Positions 24,805-34,744 of a stretch of 64,000 nucleotides of DNA are shown one piece after another. The stretch comes from Larkinella rosea. GTDB lineage: Bacteria > Bacteroidota > Bacteroidia > Cytophagales > Spirosomataceae. Location of the stretch: contig NZ_RQJO01000009.1 of NCBI RefSeq assembly GCF_003858635.1, positions 186,001 to 250,000 on the forward strand. Direction: 5' to 3'. Numbering within the stretch: the stretch's first letter is position 1; each line of letters begins with the position of its first letter. The translations under genes were made by a program, and so were the position numbers. The notes beneath the pieces are model-generated. The model was not told the origin of the DNA, made no database searches, and saw only the letters and a program-made list of their open reading frames with translations.

Positions 24805-27771
24805 TCAATTACTCCCCAATTCACTCAGATACCGGATTAAATCCCGTACGTCTTCCTCCGAATACGTGTCCATCAATCCAGTCGGCATCAGCGAACCGTT
24901 CTCGGTCTGGCTCGTCAGTTCCTTTTTATCGATGACCCGGTTTTTGGTGGCAGCGGTCGTTTTGATGTGAATGACATCGGCGGTTTCAAAAACCTTGATG
25001 CCCTGAATGATCTCGCCCTTTTTCGTTTCCACCCGCACCTGGTTGTACCCTTCCTTGATGTTCTGATTGGGCCAGAGAACTTCCGTAATGATTTCGCGCG
25101 ACGACAATCCCCGGCCAATGGCCGACAGATTCGGGCCAATCGTGCCCCCTTTTCCGTTCAGCGTGTGGCAGGCCGAACAGCTTGGGTTTGCCTGATAAAT
25201 CAGCTCGCCCCGTTTGGCGTCGCCCTGCTCTTTGACGGCTTTGGCCAGTTTCTCGACGTAATCCGGGCTGTATTTCCGGGCGCTGATCGTTCGTTCTTCA
25301 GCCAGCTGATTCAGTCGGGCGCTGAGTTCGGGCGCGTTGATGCCTTTCGTGGCCAGCGCTTCCAATGCCAGCCGGGCCTGTGATTTGGAAAGTACGGTTT
25401 TGGCCAATGCCGCAACCAACGCTTTGATGCCCGACCGCTGATCGATCACGGGTGCAATGGCATCCCGCATGTCGTTCACCGAACCGCCCGAACGCTGCAT
25501 TTCCTTCACCGTTGCGTTGGCGGCTAGTGTAACGTCCAGTTCACTGATGCCTTTCAGCGACGCCAGCCGAATAATACGGGGTGTTTCGGAAGAAACCGCC
25601 AGTTTTTGCAACAACGGCAAAACCGCCCCGCCGTTCAGTTCGACCAACGCTTTCAGTCCCTCCGCCCGGACCCGCTGATCGATCTGGTTGTTCGTCGCCA
25701 GTAGGTTAATGGTAGCTGCTACCGGTTTGATTTTCCAGGCTCTCGCCAGTTGAATGGCGGCAATATTCAACTCGGCGGTTTTCGTTGGCGCCAGGCTGGT
25801 TTTTAAATTCGCAGCCGCAAGCGCCGAAACCGGTTTGGCATCCAGCTTACTCAGATTTTCCAGCAAAACCGCATCTGTTTGCGCTGAGGACTGCCCCAAA
25901 ACAAACTCAATATCAGGAGCTTTACCGGTTTTGGCCAGACTCAGCAGCAAACTCCGCCGAACCTCCGGCGATCGACTTTCGGTCTGAATCAGCTTTCGAT
26001 ATTGTTCGGGAGTATACCACGAAGGCGGCAAAACACTGACAAGCCACGCCAGATGAGCCGGTTTTTTGAAAGCAAGCTGATCGGCTTTCAAAGCCGGTTC
26101 CCAGGCTTCCTGCAACGCATAGGCGGTTTTTTCCAACGCATACCGAAGAAATTTGTCCATCGGTTGATCCAGCACCTGAGTCGCCAGCACCATCGCTTCG
26201 GGGCGGTGAACCGTGCTGACCGCCACCAGTGCTTCTAATCGAACGCGAGAATTTTGGTCATTAACCAGTGGTTCCAGAATCGCGAGCGCATTCGGTAGCC
26301 GGTCGGACCAGCGACCGGCCACGTGGGCCGCATACGCCCGCGCACCCAGTTCTTTTCCGGTCGCCAATTGCTTGAGTAAAGCTTCATTGACGACTTCGTG
26401 GCTTTCAAAAACGCCGGTTATTTCCATCAAATGATGTTCGTAGTGCGAATCTTTTGGGTCCAGTTTTTCCACCCATTCCGTTAAATCCGGTCGAACCTCT
26501 TTCAGCGATTTTTCGGCCAACAGTCGTTTGACCTGATAGCGCACCCAATGTTCATCGGATTTCAACTGATCCAGCAAAACCGGAACGGGCTGATCGGCGA
26601 GTTTGGGAGGCTGGACGAGCGGTCGGTTGGTGGCCGTAATCCGCCAGATCCGTCCGTGGGTTTTGTCGCGGTCCGGGTGCCGCATGGAAGCCTGGTAGTG
26701 TCCGATAATGGGGTTGTACCAATCCAGCACATAGAGCGCACCGTCGGGGCCCACCTTGACGTCGATGGGCCGGAAACTGCGGCTGCTCGAACTCAGAATC
26801 GGGTCGAGCAGTCGGGCCTTGTAGCCGGATGAATCATCGGTTACCCGCATCCGCTCGATCTTGTTGTTGTAATAACCGGCAATCACAAAATCGCCTTTCA
26901 GGTCGTCCGGGAGGTGTTTCGTTCGGATAATTTCGATGATCGAGCCTTTGATGACCAGCTTACCAATGGGCGGAAGCAGGGCCCGGTGGGCGGTTTTGAC
27001 CAGGCCCGGAACCGTGTAAAACAATTCGGGATCATTGGCTTTGTGGAACATTTCCCCCCATTCGCCGAAGTTCATACCCCACGGATTGACGCTGGCCATG
27101 GAGCCATCCAGAAAATTATCGAGCTGACGGCGCAGCGGACGATACCGCCAAATGGCCGCCCGATCGGCTTTTTCGATGCCCCAGGCGGTTTCGACCCGGC
27201 TGTAGATGCTGTGTCCCTGCGAAAAAAACAGCTCTCCGCCCGGACTCCACAGAAACGAATTGATCGTCTGGTGCGAATCGTGCGTACCAAAACCGGCCAT
27301 CAGTACTTCGCGTTTGTCGGCTTTTCCGTCGCCATCCGTGTCTTTCAGAAAGACCAGTTCGGTTTGCTCACCCAGGTAAACCCCACCGTGGCCGAGTTCA
27401 AAACCCAGTGGCATCATCAGCCCGTCGGCAAAAACGTAGGAGGTGTCGGCTTTGCCGTCGTGGTTGCGGTCTTCCAGAATCGTCAGTTTATCGACCGGTT
27501 TTTTGCCCGCTTCCAATTGCGGATACGACGGAATGGTCAGCACCCATAACCGGCCTTTTTCGTCCCACCGCATGGCGCAGGGATCGGCAATGCCGAGTTC
27601 TTCGGAAGCAAACAATTCAATTTTATACCCATTGGCCAACTGAAACGATTTGAGTTCGGCCGCTACCGAATTGTCCGCTTCGGCCGGCGAAACCGACATC
27701 GGATTGATCTGTCCCAAACAGAGGTTAATCTGGCTGAAAATGAGTGCAATCAGTAACGGTATTTTAAACAT
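24805..27771 (-). CDS. PVC-type heme-binding dehydrogenase with HEAT repeats and C-terminal cytochrome c
   Basis: A 988-residue exported protein; the ATG at 27771 is chosen because it gives a compact signal peptide (FKIPLLIALIFSQINLCLGQ), though ATG 27795 is possible. A propeller part (WVLTIPSYPQLEAG; VGPDGALYVLDWYNPIIGHY) is followed by a long alpha-helical HEAT-like region and a cytochrome c domain with C865, C868 and H869 (CSACH). It is the same architecture as the protein at 13748 but longer and only distantly similar. Its neighbours (DUF1080/SGNH protein, SusD, SusC) point to oxidation of a sugar released in the periplasm. Confidence 0.85.
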   Translation of the reverse strand: MFKIPLLIALIFSQINLCLGQINPMSVSPAEADNSVAAELKSFQLANGYKIELFASEELGIADPCAMRWDEKGRLWVLTIPSYPQLEAGKKPVDKLTILEDRNHDGKADTSYVFADGLMMPLGFELGHGGVYLGEQTELVFLKDTDGDGKADKREVLMAGFGTHDSHQTINSFLWSPGGELFFSQGHSIYSRVETAWGIEKADRAAIWRYRPLRRQLDNFLDGSMASVNPWGMNFGEWGEMFHKANDPELFYTVPGLVKTAHRALLPPIGKLVIKGSIIEIIRTKHLPDDLKGDFVIAGYYNNKIERMRVTDDSSGYKARLLDPILSSSSRSFRPIDVKVGPDGALYVLDWYNPIIGHYQASMRHPDRDKTHGRIWRITATNRPLVQPPKLADQPVPVLLDQLKSDEHWVRYQVKRLLAEKSLKEVRPDLTEWVEKLDPKDSHYEHHLMEITGVFESHEVVNEALLKQLATGKELGARAYAAHVAGRWSDRLPNALAILEPLVNDQNSRVRLEALVAVSTVHRPEAMVLATQVLDQPMDKFLRYALEKTAYALQEAWEPALKADQLAFKKPAHLAWLVSVLPPSWYTPEQYRKLIQTESRSPEVRRSLLLSLAKTGKAPDIEFVLGQSSAQTDAVLLENLSKLDAKPVSALAAANLKTSLAPTKTAELNIAAIQLARAWKIKPVAATINLLATNNQIDQRVRAEGLKALVELNGGAVLPLLQKLAVSSETPRIIRLASLKGISELDVTLAANATVKEMQRSGGSVNDMRDAIAPVIDQRSGIKALVAALAKTVLSKSQARLALEALATKGINAPELSARLNQLAEERTISARKYSPDYVEKLAKAVKEQGDAKRGELIYQANPSCSACHTLNGKGGTIGPNLSAIGRGLSSREIITEVLWPNQNIKEGYNQVRVETKKGEIIQGIKVFETADVIHIKTTAATKNRVIDKKELTSQTENGSLMPTGLMDTYSEEDVRDLIRYLSELGSN

Positions 27772-27835
27772 AATGGCTTTTTGGATAAGTACCATTTGGA
27801 AGGAAATTCAGGTTTTTAGGAAGTGATTTAGGAGT

Positions 27836-29386
27836 TTACCGAACCGGAACCAGTTTACGTTGTTCGCTCTCAATCCGCTGTTCAGCTTCCCGAATCAGCG
27901 GTTCAAAAGCTTTCATTTCTTCGGGAAAAATCCGGCGGGTTTTGTCTTTCCAGTCGTGGCTGAAGGGCTGCGTAATCCGGTCGCCGTTCAGAAACGCCCA
28001 GTTGCTTGGCCGCCAGTAATTGAACCACAGGACATTTTTCGTTAGAATTTCCTCACGTAGCGGGGTCAGATTCCCGGAAAAAGCACCGGGAAGATTCAAG
28101 CCTTTCAGGATCAATTCCGCCACCAGCCGTTGCCCATCCGGATTCAGGTGCAGGCCGTTGGTGGTCAGCGATCCGAACGAAGCCGACGACCGAACCGGGT
28201 GGAACAAATCGACAAAACCGTATCCTTCTGATTCTGCTAGCTTTTTAATGGCGTCCGCATACGCTTCCACGGGTGCGGTTTTCAGCAAATTGTCCGACTT
28301 TCCTTCCGGTGTCAGATACGAACGATCAGGTTCAAACGGAATCGGCGAAAGCAGAACAATGCTCCGACCGGTTTTCCGAATACCGTCCAGCAAGGTCTGA
28401 TAAGCCGCAATAAACCGGGGAATTTCGTTGGTGCCCTCCAAGGATTCCATCTGACCGAACTGCGCAAAAACGACATTCGCACCCAGACTGTCGAGGTTGC
28501 GGCCCCATTTTCCGAAACCGACATCCCGGAATTGTTCAAAAGCCGTGTCGCCGTCCCAACCCAGGTTCCAGACGTGGAGCTTGGTGGTCGGGTGAGCCGC
28601 CATGATCAGCGTTTCCAGAATGCCGTCTTTCCGCATCGTGGCAATGTTGGTTCCTCCGGTAAAAACCACCACGTCTTCCGGTTTGAACAGTAGCGAAGTG
28701 CTGCTCTGGCGTTTGTCTTGCGGCAGTTTCAACTCCTTATCCAGTTGCGATTCGGTCAAACCGGCGAGTTCTACTTTGGGGTTGTGTACCAGCCTGTTGA
28801 TTTTATACGTAACGGTCTGTGGATCACCGCTGTGAATCTGGAGCGCGATGTACCCCGACGCATCTCCGCCGGGGTCTTTGACCGCGACGGCCAGTTTTCC
28901 ATTAATTGCCGTCCAGATCCGGTCGCCGACGGCCAGAATTTCGTAGTGATTCCACTGCCCGCGCTTGACGGCTTTTTCGCCCCGATCCGACCAGTCCAGT
29001 TTCTGGCGGCCGTGTTCGTGGTACAGCCGTCCCCAAACGTCTTTGCCCATGTCGGCCTGATACCCCAGCGCCTGCCCGCTGGCGTCGGCTTTTTGGGAAC
29101 GGAACTGAATCCCGGCATTGCGGTCGTCCGGTTCGAGTTTGACGTCGATACTGAGGTAAAAATCAGCCACTTTGACGGACGACCAGAGGAACCGGTTTTT
29201 CTCGACCGGCTGAACGGCCCGGCCCACAATGGCTCCGTTTTTTACCGACCAGTATTTCATGTCCGTTGCCGACCAGCCCGCCAAATTCGTCCCGTTAAAG
29301 AAGGTCTTATCGGTTTGGGCTTGCACGAAACTGGCTGAGAAGGGTATCCAGATAAGTATAACCACGAAAATCCTTAGTACGATCAT
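27836..29386 (-). CDS. DUF1080 (3-keto-disaccharide hydrolase-like) domain fused to SGNH-like domain
   Basis: A 516-residue secreted protein with a signal peptide ending near VQAQ. Residues about 28-205 form a DUF1080 concanavalin-like domain (FNGTNLAGWSATDMKYW; WNHYEILAVGDRIWTAINGK). Residues about 240-470 look like an SGNH hydrolase: block V is clear (GLHLNPDGQRL), but block I reads FTGGTNIA without the usual nucleophilic Ser. The second half may therefore bind rather than cleave. DUF1080 proteins include hydrolases for 3-keto-glycosides, which fits the adjacent sugar dehydrogenase. Confidence 0.83.
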   Translation of the reverse strand: MIVLRIFVVILIWIPFSASFVQAQTDKTFFNGTNLAGWSATDMKYWSVKNGAIVGRAVQPVEKNRFLWSSVKVADFYLSIDVKLEPDDRNAGIQFRSQKADASGQALGYQADMGKDVWGRLYHEHGRQKLDWSDRGEKAVKRGQWNHYEILAVGDRIWTAINGKLAVAVKDPGGDASGYIALQIHSGDPQTVTYKINRLVHNPKVELAGLTESQLDKELKLPQDKRQSSTSLLFKPEDVVVFTGGTNIATMRKDGILETLIMAAHPTTKLHVWNLGWDGDTAFEQFRDVGFGKWGRNLDSLGANVVFAQFGQMESLEGTNEIPRFIAAYQTLLDGIRKTGRSIVLLSPIPFEPDRSYLTPEGKSDNLLKTAPVEAYADAIKKLAESEGYGFVDLFHPVRSSASFGSLTTNGLHLNPDGQRLVAELILKGLNLPGAFSGNLTPLREEILTKNVLWFNYWRPSNWAFLNGDRITQPFSHDWKDKTRRIFPEEMKAFEPLIREAEQRIESEQRKLVPVR

Positions 29387-29424
29387 ACGTTTGTCTCTTG
29401 AATGTATAAGCGATTAATCTTTAG

Positions 29425-29436
29425 CCCCTTTAGGGG
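29425..29436. repeat. Short CCCCTTTAGGGG palindrome
   Basis: A 5-bp stem with a 2-nt loop, just before the larger inverted repeat at 29440. It resembles in style the ACGGACTTTAGTCCGT core of the family C elements. Confidence 0.5.
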
Positions 29437-29439
29437 ATA

Positions 29440-29562
29440 AATGTTTGTAGAAAATGCAAGTTTTTGAACGTTTCGGGCGTGCCATAGGTACGCAACCTGT
29501 ATTCCTGTTGCGTACCTACGGCACGTCTGAAAATCTCATTTGAACTTTTTGCTACAAACATT
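29440..29562. repeat. Nested inverted repeat between the SusD gene and the DUF1080/SGNH gene
   Basis: Outer arms AATGTTTGTAG (29440-29450) and CTACAAACATT (29552-29562) enclose inner arms at 29471-29496 and 29507-29532 (CGTGCC, GGTACGCAAC words) that pair with few mismatches around a 10-nt loop. It fills much of the 221-bp gap between two minus-strand genes. Confidence 0.85.
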
Positions 29563-29607
29563 TTGTGCCGATGGCACTAAAACAATTCCAATGATTCAAG
29601 TCATCAC

Positions 29608-31116
29608 TCAGTACCCCGGATTTTGTTTCATGTCCGGGTTGATGATGATTTCGCCGATGGGAATCGGGTACAGCAAATCCCGGTCGGTGACGTTAAAAGC
29701 AGCCGCTGCGGGCGCACTACCCACCGGGTAATAGTATTTCTGCGGATTGGCTTTGATTCGGGCGCCGTACTCGCTCATCGTCTTGACGGCCAGTCCACTA
29801 CGGACCAGATCATGCCAGCGTTTGTTCTCGAATGCCAGCTCGATTCGGCGTTCGCGCCAGATGGCCTCGCGCAGCGCGGTTTGGGTGGTGGCAGTCGTAT
29901 TGGCGAGCCCCGCCCGTGCCCGAACCTGATTCAGAAAACCGCCTGCATCTGCCGAACGGCCCTGTTCGTTGGCTGCTTCGGCCAGCAACAGCAAGACTTC
30001 CGCATACCGATAAACCGGCCAGTTGACCCCGGTTTCGCCGTAACGGGCGTGCGGAAACTGGTATTTTTTGATGTAGGGCGTGTTTTTATACGTCACACCC
30101 ACCAACGGCGAAACACCGGAATAGAAGCCAATGGACGCTTTATACCTTTTATCTCTGAGCGTATCCTCGTAGGCCGCCAGCAAATCCGGCGTCGGCGTAT
30201 TGTAGCAGCCATCCGTATTCGACGACGACGGTTTGACACCCGTAATAACCGATGGATCAGCTAATACCGGTAAAAATTTATAGGGCATGTAGTTGCTGAC
30301 GGCCTGCGAAGTGCCTTCGGCGTACTGGACATCAAAAACCGTTTCGGTATTTCCCTTGTTCGTCGGTTTGAAAATATCGGCATATTCCGCCAGCAGCGTA
30401 TACCCCTGCGTGGTTACCGATTTCAAAGCGGTTTCGGCTTCGGGCCAGCGTTTCAGGTTGATGTAGACGTCGCCCAGCAAGGTATAAGCCGATCCCGAAC
30501 TCGCCCGGCCGATGGTCTGGGTGGCGCGGTTGGGCAGTAGTTTGGCGGCCTGTTCGGCGTCGGCGATGATTTGCTTATACACCTCCGCAACATCGGTGCG
30601 CGACTTGAAGGTATCTTTGTACGAACTGGCGGGTTCCAGAAAAACCGGTACACCGCCGAAGTTTTTCACCAGATCGAAGTACGCAAAAGCCCGCAAAAAA
30701 TACGTCTGGCCTTTCAGATTATCCTTCACGGCCTGCGTAAAATCGACTTTATCAATTGTGCTCAACACCTGATTGGCGCGCGAAATAATGAGGTAATCGT
30801 TGGTCCACTTGCCAGCGGTATTGCGGTTGTTGTTTTCGATGGTAAACGTCGACGGATCTTCTTCCGGTTTGGGGCCGCGCTGGGCGATGTTGAACACAAA
30901 ATGGGTGTTGTCGGAACGCATTTCGTTCAGCACCCAATCCTGATTATAAAGCGGTTGCAGGGGTGCATAGATACCGCCGGCGGCCTGTTCAAAATCCGCC
31001 TGCGACTGGTAAAAACTGGCCGGAGTCAGCACGGTTTCGGGAACGACATCCAGAAAATCCTGGCAGGCGGTAACGGTCAACAGCAGGATTCCCGCGAGTA
31101 TAAATCGAGTTTTCAT
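29608..31116 (-). CDS. SusD/RagB family nutrient-binding outer membrane lipoprotein
   Basis: A 502-residue SusD homologue. The lipoprotein signal (FILAGILLLTVTAC) puts the lipidated Cys at residue 18, and DFLDVVPETVLTPASFYQS is the classic SusD N-terminal region. TPR-like helices follow and the C-terminus ends in YPIPIGEIIINPDMKQNPGY, a standard ending. It caps the SusC transporter encoded immediately upstream on the same strand (22 nt apart) and binds an oligosaccharide at the cell surface. The glycan is not identifiable from this protein alone. Confidence 0.96.
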   Translation of the reverse strand: MKTRFILAGILLLTVTACQDFLDVVPETVLTPASFYQSQADFEQAAGGIYAPLQPLYNQDWVLNEMRSDNTHFVFNIAQRGPKPEEDPSTFTIENNNRNTAGKWTNDYLIISRANQVLSTIDKVDFTQAVKDNLKGQTYFLRAFAYFDLVKNFGGVPVFLEPASSYKDTFKSRTDVAEVYKQIIADAEQAAKLLPNRATQTIGRASSGSAYTLLGDVYINLKRWPEAETALKSVTTQGYTLLAEYADIFKPTNKGNTETVFDVQYAEGTSQAVSNYMPYKFLPVLADPSVITGVKPSSSNTDGCYNTPTPDLLAAYEDTLRDKRYKASIGFYSGVSPLVGVTYKNTPYIKKYQFPHARYGETGVNWPVYRYAEVLLLLAEAANEQGRSADAGGFLNQVRARAGLANTTATTQTALREAIWRERRIELAFENKRWHDLVRSGLAVKTMSEYGARIKANPQKYYYPVGSAPAAAAFNVTDRDLLYPIPIGEIIINPDMKQNPGY

Positions 31117-31137
31117 GGTAAATCGGGTTTGAAGTTT

Positions 31138-34100
31138 TTAAAAACCGACATTGACGCCAAAACTGACCGTGCGCGGCACGGGATAGGAGTTTTCGTCGAT
31201 GCCCGGCGAACTGCCACTGGCCGAATTGCGCGTATTGACCTCCGGATTCGGGCCGGGATACTTCGTGATGATGAACGCATTCTGAACACTGCCATACACC
31301 CGCAACCGCCGGATGGGACCGCTCGCTTTCAACGGGATTGCATACCCGATGGTGATGTTTTTGAACGACAGGTAACTTCCGTCCTTGATGTAGCGCGTGT
31401 GCCAGCGGTCGCGCTCGAGGTAGGTGGTGCCCTGTTGCGTGCTGCCGTATTTGCCCGCGCCCGGATTTTCCGGCGATTTCCAGCGGTCTTTTACCTCCTG
31501 AAGGACGTTGAAAACACCGTCCAGATTGGTCGTCCAGTTTTCATACTGCGTCAGAATCTGGTTGCCGTAGGTGCCGGTGAGGGTCAGCGATCCGTCAAAA
31601 TTTCCGTAGGTAAACGTGTTGGTCATCCCGAAAATGAAGTCCGGCCAGGGGTTGCCAATGTCGGTGTAATCTTCCGGGAACGTAATTTTTCCGTCGCCGT
31701 TTAAATCCCGAAACTTGATCGTTCCGACTTGTGAATCAGCGTATTTGGGCGAGCTGTCGAAATCCTGCTGGTTTTTATAAACGCCCTCCTGAACGGCGCC
31801 GTAGAACATGCCGACGGGGTGGCCGACCTGTGAGCGGTGGCTGTAAAAACCGTAGCTCAGAATGCCGTGGAAAAGGGCCGTGGTTTCTTTCGTCGTCAGG
31901 CTGACGGTTTTGTTGCGGTCGAACGAGATATTGAAATTGGTGTTCCACGAAAACCGCCGGGTGTTGATATTGTAGGTGTTGATTCCGATTTCGTGGCCCC
32001 AGAGTTTCAGTTCGCCGATGTTGGTTTGAATGTTACTGAAACCGGAGGATTGGGGTACTGCAACGTTAAAAAGCAGGTCGCTGGATTTCGTCGAATAATA
32101 ATTGTACGTCAGCTGGATGCGATCGTTCAGAAAATAGATGTCGGCACCCAGGTTAAATTGCTTTTTGCGTTCCCAGCCTAAGTTGCTATCCCCCAGGTTG
32201 TTGGTGGCCCGGCCCTGAAACAGCGTGTTGCCAAACGCGTAGAAAACCGGGCTGACGGTGGAGCGAAAGGTGTAGTTCCCGATGTCGAAATTACCGGTTG
32301 TGCCGTAGCTGGCGCGGATTTTCAGGAACGAAACCGGCTTGACTTTCCAGAAATCTTCCTTCGACACAATCCAGCCCACGGAGGCCGAAGGGAAGTTTCC
32401 CCAGCGGTTGTCGGGCCCAAACCGCGACGAGCCATCCCGGCGAACTGAAGCCGTGAAGAGGTATTTGCTTTTGTAATTGTAGTTCAATCGCGCCAGGTAG
32501 GAGAGGAGCGCCCACTCCTGCACCCCACTGGTGACGACCACCCGACCGGCGGCACTGACGGCCTGAATCTTGTCATCGGCGTAGTTGGTGGCCGTGACGA
32601 GTGTGCTTTCGCCCCGGTAGCGCTGCGCCGTAAAATCGACCAGCGCGTCGAGGCTGTGGCCGTTGAAATCGGTCTGGTACGTGAGCGAATTTTCGTTGAT
32701 CCAGTTGTACGAGCGGGCGGTATTGTCGGAGCCAAACGGAATGCGGGGCGGGGGCGTGAACATCACCCCAATCGTTGACGGGTTGAACTGAAACGTGCTG
32801 GAATTGCTCAATTGCACATTCACGGTCGTTTTGGCCGTCAGCCCTTTCCGGATTTTGTATTCGACAAAGGCATTCGACAGCAGTTGGAGGTTTTTGCCCT
32901 CATACACCTTCTCTTTGGCCACCCGCAGCCAGTTCGGATTGCCAAACGTGGCGGGGTCCGAAGCCGTTAGCGTCAGGCTGCCGTCGGGGTTGTACGGACT
33001 GGCGAGGGGCGTGGTGGCCAGGGCCGCCGAAACAATGTTTTCGGAACCGTACGGGCCGCCGTCGGTCGCAAAGTTGGTGTTGGTCGCGTAGTTCGGAGCG
33101 ACATTAAAACCGATTCTTACTTTGTCGCTGGGGGTGAAAACCGAATTGACACGCAGCGAAAGCCGCTGATACCCCGTGCCGACAATGACGCCCTGCTGGT
33201 TGAAATAACCGCCCGTAACGGAGGTCGTAAAGTTTTTCATGCCTGCGTTGACGGTCAGGTTGTAGCTCTGGATGGGAGCGGTTCGGGTGATGGCGTCGTA
33301 CCAATCCGTGCCCTTTCCGGCATATTGGGCGGGATTTTGAAAAACCGTATTGACCGGACGGCCATTCTGCTCGGCAATTTCTTTCTGGAATTGCGCGTAT
33401 TCTTCCGCGTTCATCATCGTCAGCCGACGCGATTTCGGGATTTGCTCAAAACCGTAGTAGGCATTGAAATCGATCAGCGTTTTTCCGGCAACAGCGGTTT
33501 TGGTCTGAATCAGCACCACGCCGTTGGCCGCCCGGGAACCGTACAGCGACGACGCGGCCGCGTCTTTCAGAATGGTAATGCTCTCAATTTCAGCGGGATT
33601 GATGGTGTTGATATTGCCGGAAATCGGCATGCCATCCACCACGTACAGCGGGTCAGCCCCGGCAGTGATCGAAACCGCTCCCCGGATCTTGATGTTCATG
33701 CCCTCGCCGGGACGACCGGAAGTCTGATCAATGCGTACTCCGCTCAGTTTTCCCTGCAGCAATTGTCCCACCTGCGCTACGGGCGCGTCTTTCATCTGCT
33801 TGTCCGAAATCGTGGCAATGGCGCCGGTAATGTCTTCTTTCTGCTGCGTTCCGTAGCCCACCACCACCACTTCCGCCAACGCTTTGGTATCCGTTTTCAG
33901 GGAAATATCGACCGCTGACCGGTTTCCAACGACGGTTTCCTGCGGCAAATAACCGACAAACGAGAATACCAGCGTGGCATTGGCGTCTGGTACCGCGAGC
34001 GTGTATCGACCCTCGGCATTGGTCGTGGTGCCGCGTTGCGATCCTTTCATGACCACACTGACGCCCGGCAACGGTTCATTTTTTTCATCGGTTACCTTTC

Positions 34101-34548
34101 CCGAAATCGACAGATCGGCCTCGGGTTGGATCTGAATCGGCGTGATTTCCCGCATGAAACCACTGATATTCAGGAACGAAGTCTTTTTCCGGTTTCGCTT
34201 GAGCACAATCTGCTCGTTGGTGGACTTGTACTCGATTTGCAGGGGCGACAACAGCCGGTCGAGCACCTCGGCCAGGGGTTCGTTGAGTGCCGTAATGCTC
34301 ACTTTTTCATCGACCGGAATCATGTTCCGGCTGTACGCAAACCGCACTTTGGCCTTGCTCTCGATTTCGGCAAGCGCTTTTTGTAACGGTATATTTTCAG
34401 CCTTCAGGCTAACATTTCGTTTGAGAAGGTCCTGGGCGTCGGTTTCGCGGGCATTGGCAACGGCCGTAATAAAACCGATCAGCAGGAGTTGGAGTACCGA
34501 TAACCGCATAAGGGCATAGGCTGTCTTGCTTTTTAGAAAAAAATGCAT
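31138..34548 (-). CDS. SusC/RagA family TonB-linked outer membrane transporter with N-terminal STN domain
   Basis: A 1136-residue transporter. After the signal peptide come a secretin/TonB N-terminal domain (about residues 45-120), a carboxypeptidase-regulatory-like domain (ISGKVTDEKNEPLPGVSVVMKG), the TonB box region VVVVGYGTQ, the plug, and a long barrel ending in SFGVNVGF. The STN domain is the part that in FecA-like systems signals to a FecR anti-sigma factor, and a fecR and an ECF sigma gene lie directly upstream. It imports an oligosaccharide with its SusD partner. Confidence 0.96.
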   Translation of the reverse strand: MHFFLKSKTAYALMRLSVLQLLLIGFITAVANARETDAQDLLKRNVSLKAENIPLQKALAEIESKAKVRFAYSRNMIPVDEKVSITALNEPLAEVLDRLLSPLQIEYKSTNEQIVLKRNRKKTSFLNISGFMREITPIQIQPEADLSISGKVTDEKNEPLPGVSVVMKGSQRGTTTNAEGRYTLAVPDANATLVFSFVGYLPQETVVGNRSAVDISLKTDTKALAEVVVVGYGTQQKEDITGAIATISDKQMKDAPVAQVGQLLQGKLSGVRIDQTSGRPGEGMNIKIRGAVSITAGADPLYVVDGMPISGNINTINPAEIESITILKDAAASSLYGSRAANGVVLIQTKTAVAGKTLIDFNAYYGFEQIPKSRRLTMMNAEEYAQFQKEIAEQNGRPVNTVFQNPAQYAGKGTDWYDAITRTAPIQSYNLTVNAGMKNFTTSVTGGYFNQQGVIVGTGYQRLSLRVNSVFTPSDKVRIGFNVAPNYATNTNFATDGGPYGSENIVSAALATTPLASPYNPDGSLTLTASDPATFGNPNWLRVAKEKVYEGKNLQLLSNAFVEYKIRKGLTAKTTVNVQLSNSSTFQFNPSTIGVMFTPPPRIPFGSDNTARSYNWINENSLTYQTDFNGHSLDALVDFTAQRYRGESTLVTATNYADDKIQAVSAAGRVVVTSGVQEWALLSYLARLNYNYKSKYLFTASVRRDGSSRFGPDNRWGNFPSASVGWIVSKEDFWKVKPVSFLKIRASYGTTGNFDIGNYTFRSTVSPVFYAFGNTLFQGRATNNLGDSNLGWERKKQFNLGADIYFLNDRIQLTYNYYSTKSSDLLFNVAVPQSSGFSNIQTNIGELKLWGHEIGINTYNINTRRFSWNTNFNISFDRNKTVSLTTKETTALFHGILSYGFYSHRSQVGHPVGMFYGAVQEGVYKNQQDFDSSPKYADSQVGTIKFRDLNGDGKITFPEDYTDIGNPWPDFIFGMTNTFTYGNFDGSLTLTGTYGNQILTQYENWTTNLDGVFNVLQEVKDRWKSPENPGAGKYGSTQQGTTYLERDRWHTRYIKDGSYLSFKNITIGYAIPLKASGPIRRLRVYGSVQNAFIITKYPGPNPEVNTRNSASGSSPGIDENSYPVPRTVSFGVNVGF

Positions 34549-34625
34549 AGGTTTGGGTGGTTAAATTGAACAATAAAAGCCCATCATCACCTTCCGAGTG
34601 ATGGTAATTAGAGAGCTTGTTCAGA

Positions 34626-34652
34626 ATCAGGAGTGCCGCAATCACTCCTGAT
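34626..34652. repeat. Hairpin between fecR and susC
   Basis: An approximately 10-bp stem (ATCAGGAGTG and its complement) with a 7-nt loop lies in the 196-bp gap between the fecR and susC genes. No T run follows on the minus strand, so it may act in the leader rather than as a terminator. A smaller ATCAC/GTGAT hairpin lies next to it. Confidence 0.45.
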
Positions 34653-34744
34653 TTCCTTTAAAAGCTTAAAACGAGCGTTGGCTTTTGTTTTGGCATAGAA
34701 GGGGGTTAAAGGGTTGGGTAGTCGATTCTCTTCTGATTTTTGTT

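Noticed and set aside
27771-27795. Upstream ATG of the second cytochrome-type dehydrogenase as sole start
   Set aside because: It adds MVLIQKAI before a good signal peptide. It cannot be excluded, but the shorter form is more typical.
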